DNA of 64,000 nt, from the NCBI GenBank assembly GCA_965153355.1, contig OZ231126.1, positions 31,744,001 through 31,808,000 of the forward strand. The letters run 5' to 3'. This DNA is from Flaccisagitta enflata (taxonomy: Eukaryota; Chaetognatha; Sagittoidea; Aphragmophora). Positions 53,481-64,000 of this stretch are shown piece after piece (the stretch's first letter is position 1; the number at the start of each line of letters is the position of its first letter). Both the position numbers and the translations under genes were made by a program. The notes under the pieces were generated by a model. The model was not told the DNA's origin and did not search any database. It saw only the letters and a program-made list of their open reading frames with translations.

Positions 53481-56400
53481 TGGTCTCCAACTCTTTCCTC
53501 ATTTTCTGTCTGTCTCCATCATCATCCTCATTATTATCTGTCTCTATCTTTCTCCTCATTATTATCTGTCTCTATCTTTCTCCTCATTTTCTGTCTGTCT
53601 CTATCTTTCTCCTCATTTACTGTCTGTCTCCATCTTTATCCTCATTTTCTCTGTGACTCCATCATTATCCTCGTTTTCTCTCTGTCTCCATCTTTCTCCT
53701 CATTATCTATTGGTCTCTATCTCTATCCTCATTATTTATCTGTCTCTATCTTTCTCCTCATTTTCTGTCTGTCTCCGTCTTCATCTTCATTTTCTGTCTG
53801 TCACTATATTTTTCCTCATTTTCTCACTGTCTCTATCTTGACAGATAAAGATGGAGACAGACGAAAAATAATGATAAAGTTAAAGACAGCCAGAAAATGA
53901 GGATAGAGAAGGAGACAGACAGAAAATGAGGATAATGATGGAGACAACCAGAAAATGAGGGTAGAGATGAAGACAAACAGAAAATGAATATGGGCAGAAA
54001 CCGGGGAAAAAGATGGAGAGAGACAGAAAATGAGGGAAAAGATGGAGGCAGGCAAGCAGGAATCAATCCTCTGTGATCTGAGCCAAGGTAAAAATCTTAC
54101 CTTCCCGAGACCCTCAACCCTAGGGTAAGACCCCAGGGTCAGAGCCTCAACCCAGTTTACTTTTAAGTTCATCCCCTGAGGAGAGTATCATCCAAAACAG
54201 CGACTGAGCCACCTCACAAATTTTGTCAGAACATGGGTGAGTCCTAATAAGGTGAAGACTGGTGACAAGAGGGGCTAGCGGGGTTAACTCATATGTTAAG
54301 CCGGTTTCAGCTGTTCTCCAGATCAACACCCCAATTTCACCAAAAGCCCCTTATATATATCCATATATATATATGTAGGCTTACCACAGAGAAACAGAGT
54401 GATCCTCTGCAGATAACAAGTAAAAATGGTTTACAATGTTTTTCAACCCCGCTAGCCCCTCTTTCAACCCTTCTGATCATTTTATGGATGTCTCTTATGT
54501 ACATTTGGCTAGCTGGTGAATTTGTGAAGTTTGAATTTTATGTTTGTCTCCACTTCTATCCTCATAATCTATCCATCCCTATCTTCTTCATTGTTTTTTG
54601 TTTGTCTCCATCTTCATCCTCATTTTCTGTCTGTCTCCATCTTTATCCTCATTTTCTGTCTGTCTCCATCTTTATCCTCATTTTCTGTCTGTCTCCATCT
54701 TTATCCCCATTTTCTGTCTGTCTCTGTCTTTTTCTTTGTTTTCTGTCTGTCACCATCTTCCTCATTTTCTCTCAGTCTCTATGTATGAGGAGACTTACAA
54801 AAAATGAAGGTAAAGGTAGAGACAGCCAGAAAATGAGGACAGAGATGGAGACAAACAGAAAATGAAGGAAAAGGTGGAGATGGGCAGAAAACAAAGAAAA
54901 AGATGGAGACAAATGGAAAATAGAAAGAATGATGGACCAATGAGCAGAAACTTCGGCTCCATCTTATAAATGGTAATATGTCTGAGATTTGAGCCAAGGT
55001 AAAAATCTTACCTTCCCAAGACCCTCAACCCCAAGGCAAGACCCCAAGGTCAGAGCCTCAACCCAGTTCACGTTTAAGTCCATCCCCTGTGGAGAGTACC
55101 ATCTAAAACAGCAACTGAGCCACCTCACAAATTTTGTCAGAACATGGGTGTGTCCTAATAAGGTGAAGACTGGTGACAAGAGGGGCTAGCGGGGTTAACT
55201 CATATGTTAAGCCGGTTTCAGGTGTTCCCCAGATCAACACCCCAATTTCACCAAAAGCCCCTTATATATATATCAATATATATATATAGGCCTACCACAG
55301 AGAAACAGAGAGATCCTCTGCAGATAACAAGTAAAAATGGTTTACAATGTGTTTCAACCCCGCTAGCCCCTCTTTCCACCCTTCTGATCATTTTATGGAT
55401 GTCTCTTATGTACATATGGCTAGCTGGTGAATTTGTCAAGTTTAAATTTTTTGTTTGTCTCCATCTCTATTCTCATAATGTATCCATCCCCATCTTCTTC
55501 ATTGTTTTTTGTTTGTCTCCATCTTCATCCTTATTTTCTGTCTGTCTCCATCTTAATCCTCATTTTCTGTCTGTCTCCATCTTTATCCTCATTTTCTGTC
55601 TGTCTTCATCTTTGTCCCCATTTTCTGTCTGTCTCTGTCTTTTTCTTTGTTTTCTGTTTGTCACCATCTTCTTCCTTTTCTCTCAGTCTCTATGTATGAG
55701 GAGACATACAAAAAAATGAGGATAAAGGTAGAGACAGCCAGAAAATGAGGACAGAGATGGAGACAAACAGAAAATGAAGGAAAAGGTGGAGATGGGCAGA
55801 AAACAAAGAAAAAGATGGAGACAAACAGAAAATAACAAGGCCGGATACACGGCCATCAGTTGCGGACGGGTGGGCAGGGGCGGAAATGCAACTGTCCGCA
55901 ACTGAAAATGTTCTAAAACGCTCATTTCCTCACTTTTCGACTCGTGTCCACGGACCGACCGACGGACCGACGGACCGACCGACCGACCGACGGACGGACA
56001 AAGCCTCTTATAGAGTTGCGTGTCCGCAACTAAAAAGAATGATGGACCAACGAGCAGAAACTTCGGCTCCATCTTATAAATGGTAGTTTGTCTGAGATCT
56101 GAGCCAAGGTAAAAATCTTACCTTCCAAAGACCCTCAATCCCAGGGTAAGACCCCAGGGTCAGAGCCTCAACCCAGTTCACTTTTTAGTCCATCCCCTGT
56201 GGAGAGTACCATCTAAAACAGCGACTGAGCCACCTCACAAATTTTGTCAGAACATGGGTGTGTCCTAATAAGGTGAAGACTGGTGACTAGAGGGGCTAGC
56301 GGGGTTAACTCATATGTTAAGTCGGTTTCAGGTGTTCCCCAGATCAACACCCCAATTTCACCAAAAGCCCCTTATATATATCCATATATATATGTAGGCT

Positions 56401-59400
56401 TACCACAGAGAAACAGAGAGATCCTCTGCAGATAACAAGTAAAAATGGTTTACAATGTGTTTCAACCCCGCTAGCCCCTCTTTCAACCCTTCTGATCATT
56501 TTATGGATGTCTCTTATGTACATTTGGCTAGCTGGTGAATTTGTGAAGTTTGAATTTTATGTTTGTCTCCACTTCTATCCTCATAATCTATCCATCCCTA
56601 TCTTCTTCATTGTTTTTTGTTTGTCTCCATCTTAATCCTCATTTTCTGTCTGTCTCCATCTTAATCCTCATTTTCTGTCTGTCTCCATCTTTATCCTCAT
56701 TTTCTGTCTGTCTCCATCTTTATCCCCATTTTCTGTCCGTCACTGTCTTTTTCTTTGTTTTCTGTCTGTCACCATCTTCCTCATTTTCTCTCAGTCTCTA
56801 TGTATGAGGAGACTTACAAAAAATGAGGATAAAGGTAGAGACAGCCAGAAAATGAGGACAGAGATGGAGACAAACAGAAAATGAAGGAAAAGGTGGAGAT
56901 GGGCAGAAAACAAAGAAAAAGATGGAGACAAATGGAAAATAGAAAGAATGATGGACCAATGAGCAGAAACTTCGGCTCCATCTTATAAATGGTAATATGT
57001 CTGAGATTTGAGCCAAGGTAAAAATCTTACCTTCCCAAGACCCTCAACCCCAAGGCAAGACCCCAGGGTCAGAGCCTCAACCCAGTTCATGTTTAAGTCC
57101 ATCCCCTGTGGAGAGTACCATCTAAAATAGCGACTGAGCCACCTCACAAATTTTGTCAGAACATGGGTGTGTCCTAATAAGGTGAGGACTGGTGACAAGA
57201 GGGGCTAGCGGGGTCAACTCATATGTTAAGCCGGTTTCAGGTGTTCCCCAGATCAACACCCCAATTTCATTAAAAGCCCCTTATATGTATATCAATATAT
57301 ATATATAGGCCTACCACAGAGAAACAGAGAGATCCTCTGCAGATAACAAGTAAAAATGGTTTACAATGTGTTTCAACCCCGCTAGCCCCTCTTTCCACCC
57401 TTCTGATCATTTTATGGATGTCTCTTATGTACATATGGCTAGCTGGTGAATTTGTCAAGTTTAATTTTTTTGTTTGTCTCCATCTCTATTCTCATAATGT
57501 ATCCATCCCCATCTTCTTCATTGTTTTTTATTTGTCTCCATCTTCATCCTTATTTTCTGTCTGTCTCCATCTTAATCCTCATTTTCTGTCTGTCTCCATC
57601 TTTATCCTCATTTTCTGTCTGTCTACATCTTTGTCCCCATTTTCTGTCTGTCTCTGTCTTTTTCTTTGTTTTCTGTTTGTCACCATCTTCTTCCTTTTCT
57701 CTCAGTCTCTATGTATGAGGAGACATACAAAAAAATGAGGATAAAGGTAGAGACAGCCAGAAAATGAGGACAGAGATGGAGACAAACAGAAAATGAAGGA
57801 AAAGGTGGAGATGGGCAGAAAACAAAGAAAAAGATGGAGACAAACAGAAAATAAAAAGAATGATGGACCAACGAGCAGAAACTTCGGCTCCATCTTATAA
57901 ATGGTAGTTTGTCTGAGATCTGAGCCAAGGTAAAAATCTTACCTTCCAAAGACCCTCAATCCCAGGGTAAGACCCCAGGGTCAGAGCCTCAACCCAGTTC
58001 ACTTTTTAGTCCATCCCCTGTGGAGAGTACCATCTAAAACAGCGACTGAGCCACCTCACAAATTTTGTCAGAACATGGGTGTGTCCTAATAAGGTGAAGA
58101 CTGGTGACAAGAGGGGCTAGCGGGGTTAACTCATATGTTAAGCCGGTTTCAGGTGTTCCCCAGATCAACACCCCAATTTCACCAAAAGCCCCTTATATAT
58201 ATCCATATATATATATGTAGGCTTACCACAGAGAAACAGAGAGATCCTCTGCAGATAACAAGTAAAAATGGTTTACAATGTTTTTCAACCCCGCTAGCCC
58301 CTCTTTCAACCCTTCTGATCATTTTATGGATGTCTCTTATGTACATTTGGCTAGCTGGTGAATTTGTCAAGTTTAAATTTTATGTTTGTCTCCACTTCTA
58401 TCCTCATAATCTATCCATCCCCATCTTCTTCATTGTTTTTTGTTTGTCTCCATCTTAATCCTCATTTTCTGTCTGTCTCCATCTTAATCCTCATTTTCTG
58501 TCTGTCTCCATCTTTATCCTCATTTTCTGTCTGTCTCCATCTTTATCCCCATTTTCTGTCCGTCTCTGTCTTTTTCTTTGTTTTCTGTCTGTCACCATCT
58601 TCCTCATTTTCTCTCAGTCTCTATGTATGAGCAGACTTACAAAAAATGAGGATAAAGGTAGAGACAGCCAGAAAATGAGGACAGAGATGGAGACAAACAG
58701 AAAATGAAGGAAAAGGTGGAGATGGGCAGAAAACAAAGAAAAAGATGGAGACAAATGGAAAATAAAAAGAATGATGGACCAATGAGCAGAAACTTCGGCT
58801 CCATCTTATAAATGGTAATATGTCTGAGATTTGAGCCAAGGTAAAAATCTTACCTTCCCAAGACCCTCAACCCCAAGGCAAGATCCCAAGGTCAGAGCCT
58901 CAACCCAGTTCACGTTTAAGTCCATCCCCTGTGGAGAGTACCATCTAAAACAGCAACTGAGCCACCTCACAAATTTTGTCAGAACATGGGTGTGTCCTAT
59001 TAAGGTGAGGACTGGTGACAAGAGGGGCTAGCGGGGTTAACTCATATGTTAAGCCGGTTTCAGGTGTTCCCCAGATCAACACCCCAATTTCATTAAAAGC
59101 CCCTTATATGTATATCAATATATATATATAGGCCTACCACAGAGAAACAGAGAGATCCTCTGCAGATAACAAGTAAAAATGGTTTACAATGTGTTTCAAC
59201 CCCGCTAGCCCCTCTTTCCACCCTTCTGATCATTTTATGGATGTCTCTTATGTACATTTGGCTAGCTGGTGAATTTGTCAAGTTTAAATTTTTTGTTTGT
59301 CTCCATCTCTATCCTCATAATGTATCCATCCCCATCTTCTTCATTGTTTTTTGTTTGTCTCCATCTTCATCCTTATTTTCTGTCTGTCTCCATCTTAATC

Positions 59401-61950
59401 CTCATTTTCTGTCTGTCTCCATCTTTATCCTCATTTTCTGTCTGTCTCCATCTTTATCCCCATTTTCTTTCTGTCGCTGTCTTTTTCTTTGTTTTCTGTT
59501 TGTCACCATCTTCCTCCTTTTCTCTCAGTCTCTATGTATGAGGAGACATACAAAAAATGAGGATAAAGGTAGAGACAGCCAGAAAATGAGGACAGAGATG
59601 GAGACAATCAGAAAATGAAGGAAAAGGTGGAGATGGGCAGAAAACAAAGAAAAAGATGGAGACAAATGGAAAATAAAAGGAATGATGGACCAACGAGCAG
59701 AAACTTTGGCTCCATCTTATGAATGGTGATATGTCTGAGATCTGAGCCAAGGTAAAAATCTTACCTTCCCAAGACCCTCAACCCCAGGGTAAGACCCCAG
59801 GGTCAGAGCCTCAACCCAGTTCACTTTTAAGTCCATCCCCTGTGGAGAGTACCATCTAAAATAGAGACTGAGCCACTTCACAAATTTTGTCAGAACATGG
59901 GTGTGTCCTAATAAGGTGAAGACTGGTGACAAGGGGGGCTAGCGGGGTTAACTCATATGTTAAGCTTGTTTCAGCTGTTCCCCAGATCAACACCCCAATT
60001 TCACCAAAAGCCCCTTATATATATCCATATATATATATATAGGCCTACCACAGCTGGAAAATGAGGACAGAGATGGAGACAATCAGAAAATGAAGGAAAA
60101 GGTGGGAATTGGCAGAAAACATAAAAAAAGATGGGGACAGACGGAAAATAAGGAGAATGATGGACCAATGAGCAGAAACTTACTCCTTCATCTTTTAAAT
60201 GGTGATATGTCTGAGATCTGAGCCAAGGTGAAAATCTTACCTCCCCAAGACCCCCAACCCAAGGGTAAGACCCCAGGGTCAGAGCCTCAACCCAATTCAC
60301 TTTTAAGTCCATCCCCTAAGGAGAGTACCATACAAAACAGCGACTGAGCCACCTCACAAATTTTGTCAGAACATGGGTGTGTCCTAATAAGGTGAAGACT
60401 GGTGACAAGAGGGGCTAGCGGGGTAAACTCATATGTTAAGCCTGTTTTAGCTGTTCCCCAGATCAACACCCCAATTTCACCAAAAGCCCCTTATATATAT
60501 ATCCATATATATATATAGGCCTTTAACAGAGAAACTGAGAGATCCTCTACAGATAACAAGTAAAAATGGTTTACAATGTGTTTCAACCCCGCTAGCCCCT
60601 CTTTCAACCCTTCTGATCATTTTATGGATGTCTCTTCTGTACATTTGGCTAGCTGTGAATTTGTCAAGTTTAAGTTTTTTGTTTGTCTCCATCTCTATCC
60701 TCATAATCTATCCATCCCCATCTTCTTCTTTATTTTTTGTTTGTCTCCATCTCAATCCTCATTTTCTGTCTGTCTCCATCTTAATCCTCATTTTCTGTCT
60801 GTCTCCATCTTAATCCTCATTTTCTGTCTGTCTCCATCTTCATCCTCATTTTCTGTCTGTCTCCATCTTTATCCCCATTTTCTGTCTGTCTCTATCTTTT
60901 TCTTTGTTTTCTATCTGTCACCATTTTCTTCATTTTCTCTCAGTCTCTATATATGAGGAGACATACAAAAAATGAGGATAAAGGTAGAGACAGCCAGAAA
61001 ATGAGGACAGAGATGAAGACAAACAGAAAATGAAGGTAAAGGTGGAGACAGACGGAAAATTAAGAGAATGATGGACCAATGAGCAGAAACTTAATCCTCT
61101 ATCTTATAAATGGCAATATGTCTGAGATCTGAGCTAAGGTGAAAATTTTACCTTCCCAAGACCCTCAACCCCAGGGTCAGAGCCTCAACCCAGTTGACTT
61201 TCAAGCCCATCCCCTAAGGAGAGTACCAACCAAAACAGCGACTGAGCCACCTCACAAATTCTGTCAGATCATGGGTGTGTCATAATAAGGTGAAGACTGG
61301 TGACAAGAGGGGCTAGCGGGGTTAACTCATATGTTAAGCCTGTTTTAGCTGCTCCCCAGATCAACACCCCAAATTTACCAAAAGCCCCTATATATATATC
61401 CATATATATATATAGGCCTACCACAAAGAAACAGAGAGATCCTCTAAAGATAACAAGTAAAAATGGTTTGTAATGTGTTTCAACCCCGCTAGCCCCTCTT
61501 TCAACCCTTCTGATCATTTTATGGATGTCTCTTTTGTACATTTGGGAAGCTGGTGAATTTTTCAAGTCTTGATTTTCTGCCTAGCTCATCAAATGTTTTT
61601 TATTTGACTCTTTGCTGAGAATTGACTAAGTAAGACAGGATATGAGGACAAAGATAGAGACAGACAGAAAAGGAGGATAGAGATGGAGACAACTAGAAAA
61701 TCTGTAATCACCAGATGGACAGAGACAGACAGAAAAAAAAAGGATAATGATGGAGACAGCCTGAAAAGGAGTATGTAGATGGAGACAACCAGAAAATTAG
61801 GATAGAGAGGGAGACTGACTGTAGTCACCGTGGAGACATCCAAAAAATATCCAAAGAGCCATGCAGAAAACCTGGACTTAGCAAATTCAACTCTTCCTAT
61901 TTCCGCAAATTTTCTGAAGGGCTCCGGCAAATTTTCTGAGGGGCTCCGGC
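53480..61950. repeat. 910-bp satellite array, about eight units
   Basis: CATATGTTAAGCC recurs at 54291, 55201, 56311, 57221, 58131, 59041, 59951, 60431 and 61331. Spacing is 910 bp except for one 1110 (insertion), one 480 (truncated unit) and one 900. Each unit has a CT-rich block of ~29-bp subrepeats (TCTGTCTGTCTCCATCTTT) followed by an inverted GA-rich version, so each can fold. Two unit types alternate (GGTAATATGTCTGAGATTTG against GGTAGTTTGTCTGAGATCTG), giving a dimer of ~1820 bp. Hydrophobic peptide-like frames (FILIFCLSPS) are products of the repeat. Confidence 0.95.
55836..56030 (+). mobile_element. Short hairpin-ended element inserted in one satellite unit
   Basis: CAAGGCCGGATACACGGCC, inner arm GTTGCGGAC, GGGTGGGCAGGGGCGG, GACC/GGAC tract, AAAGCCTCTTATAGAG, terminal hairpin GTTGCG/CGCAAC. 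The matching unit near 57852 lacks it, so both boundaries are defined. TAA lies at each side (55833-55835 and 56031-56033) but occurs once in the empty site. Confidence 0.85.
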
Positions 61951-62595
61951 ATTGTCAATTTTCTTATAGAAAATCTCTTAATTTCACAACAATAAGTCAT
62001 CAAAGGGACGCAATTTGTGTACAGAAGCTGCATTTGTACAAGTTCACTAGGACCGTGTAATACATTAAGAATCGTGTTCGCGCTACAATGAAAGTTTGAG
62101 AGAGGTTTTCTGCTAGAGCATGAAAAGTCTTTTCCGGCCACAACGTTTACGCCAAGATATTTGCACTCATCAACTTTTACTATCGGCGTTTCGTTAAGAA
62201 GCAATGGAGAATGTTCAACGCTTTTACCAAAAACCATAACATTTGTTTTAGCAGGATTGTATGAAATACACCATTGAAGTCCGTATGCATAACAAATATT
62301 CAAAAGTTTCTGAAGGGATGATCTTGTGGGGGCCAGTAATGCTAAGTCATCTGCATACATAATAGCTGCTATAAACATATCAACTATGTGACAACCAACA
62401 CCTGATTTTCTTAAAGCACCAATTAAATCATCTACATAAAGAAGAAACAATCGTGGACTTAAAACACCACCTTGACGCACACCAGAGGTAACGGCAAAGC
62501 TTCTGCTTAAGACATTATTCCATTTCACCACACTCGATAAATTTCGATACCAATAGATTATCACATTAAGCAAGCATAGAGGTACTCCTCTTTGT
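61951..62595 (-). mobile_element. LINE reverse-transcriptase core fragment
   Basis: The frame from 62595 reads RGVPLCLLNVIIYWYRNL, then SGVRQGGVLSPRLF and YADDLALLAP. The second and third are signature reverse-transcriptase motifs, including the catalytic YADD. It continues to a YCCEIKRFSIRKLT segment and breaks off at the satellite edge near 61950. Upstream sequence shows no endonuclease, so the copy is 5'-truncated. The missing C-terminus probably lies at 52690-52482. Inactive. Confidence 0.9.
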
Positions 62596-62599
62596 AAAA

Positions 62600-64000
62600 A
62601 ATGTCATGCAAAAAGGTCATTTTTAACAATTCAAGATTATTTTAGAATAAAAGAAATCCTTAAATCTCCTTAAAATTGAATAGTGAGATTTTAATATTTG
62701 GTAATAAAAATGTTTTCTGAGTAAGGGCTTAGGTATTACAAAGAAAAATTAAGATATTATATTTTCATCAATATTCTTTTATTTAGCTTAAGATATCTAA
62801 GATACTACTCAAAATATGCAAAGTAAACGCTGAATTATGTATAATTTCACTAATCTATCGGTAAGTTTCATGGACAAAAGATTCAAAGTTTTTTGATGAA
62901 GTTTAAGCTTAACAGAAACACAGAATAAATACAGAATAAAATATCACTAAGAATATTTATTTATTGTTTAATCATGAAAAGTATCATGAATGATTTGAAA
63001 CTCAGAAAATGCTAAAAACGAATGAAGTCATGATATTTATTTTTTTTTCATATATACAAAAGAAATAAGAATGATAGAAATATACTTAAAATTATACATC
63101 TTTAATCTTTTTAATATGGGTGCACCACACAGAAATCACTAGATATAAAGTTTTTCACTGTTTTTAGCCATATTTTGTTATTTTTTCAGGGTAAACTCAT
63201 TTTGACACCTCCCCATGCTACTATTACAGTTTATGTTTGACCTTCAATAGGCAATTTTAGGTTTCTATAAGCAAATGCATGATAAATTGTACATTTATAG
63301 ACAAGATAACAATTGACCAGCTCAACTTTTGTTTTCAATTATGGGTAAAATAGAGCAACCAGTGCCACCTCCACTTGTTTTTTAGTGATACAACACCATG
63401 AAAAGCAATCAAGGCAAAAATGAGAAAAATCGCCGCTGTTATTGTATTTTTAGTTCATTAGAACGGTCATGAAAGAGTTTTTTGTACATTTTTTCATCTA
63501 GAAAACAGTCTCACTGTACCCCAGCCAATTGCTCAAAATGACCTCTTGTTTGGGCTGAATCCAGAGGTCAGGGTGTACTGACTTTAGTTATCAGGGTTCT
63601 ATGCTAGAGAATTCAACAAAAGATCACCGTTTTCTAGTTCTTTTGATCGCGTTTAAGGACCCATCAAAAAACGCCTACGGTGCACTATTTAAACAGAAGG
63701 GGGGCTAAATCCTATACTATGAAATCTGGTAAAAACAGTCAAATCATGATGAATCTAAGCAAGATGAACTAATTTTTTGCTAAATTTTTTAAAATGTACT
63801 CTAATATTATTATTTTGAAAGTTTTATGAGCTTTTAATTTCAAACTAATGGTAACAAAAAAAAAACAAAAAATTCCAATTTTTATTTCTTTTCTTTGATT
63901 TTTCTATTATAAATGGTTGTAAGTCTTGTTTTGAGTATTTTTTTCAATGAAAAAAAATATTTTGTGCTTCTCTGAGGCAAACCCAAGGTCTCTGGACATG
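62600..64000. other. AT-rich gene-free stretch
   Basis: No coding exon, RNA gene or clear repeat is visible up to the window edge. Confidence 0.5.

Noticed and set aside
53401-60956. Many hydrophobic frames resembling membrane proteins (SVSIFILIFCLSPS)
   Set aside because: They recur every 910 bp as products of the CT-rich minisatellite within the satellite unit.

Overview
This window comes from a repeat-rich invertebrate animal nuclear genome. It has spliced genes with GT-AG introns, a germline vasa helicase with CCHC zinc knuckles, LINE reverse-transcriptase fragments, several DNA-transposon families, satellites and microsatellites. The sequence alone does not fix the phylum. All supported protein genes are on the minus strand. 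Splice sites were read by eye and kept only where reading phase carries through every junction; no alignment or expression data were available.

Genes, in minus-strand order from the right: (1) 52160-48018, a five-exon gene for a ~753-residue, mostly disordered protein with a BH3-like death motif. (2) An orphan Pro/Ser-rich exon at 47033-46643. (3) 35728-30451, the last five exons of an unrecognised Gly/Asn-rich, acidic protein. (4) 29877-10047, a complete 11-exon vasa gene (871 residues, 11 zinc knuckles, all DEAD-box motifs), whose start lies 573 bp beyond the stop of gene 3. (5) 2310-1185, the first three exons of a membrane protein, possibly an ABC half-transporter, running off the left edge.

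Mobile and repeated DNA fills the rest. Two ~5.2-5.6 kb copies of one DNA transposon (19499-24689 in vasa intron 4; 37113-42731) have CACAGTG/CACACTG ends and different perfect 5-bp target duplications (CATAC, ATAGG), which fits a Transib/RAG-like family. Their left end is an 80-bp tandem repeat in which every unit starts with CACAGTG, and each carries a nested long-inverted-repeat element. A short family (AACAAGGCC start, CGGT-type microsatellite, terminal hairpin then CTAAAAA) occurs about 20 times; it resembles Helentron-derived elements, and its inner and terminal arms vary together. Also present are a hAT-type element with an 8-bp duplication (32420-33106), a Tc1/mariner-type foldback (26962-27563), a 3-kb giant foldback (43449-46525), a 580-bp twin element (14081-15731), and arrays with 18-, 22-, 80- and ~150-bp periods.

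The right part (53480-61950) is a 910-bp satellite with dimeric higher-order structure. It separates two pieces that look like halves of one LINE (reverse-transcriptase core 62595-61951; C-terminus and poly(A) end 52690-52370). One satellite unit holds a short element whose empty site survives two units away. The last 1.4 kb is AT-rich with nothing recognisable.
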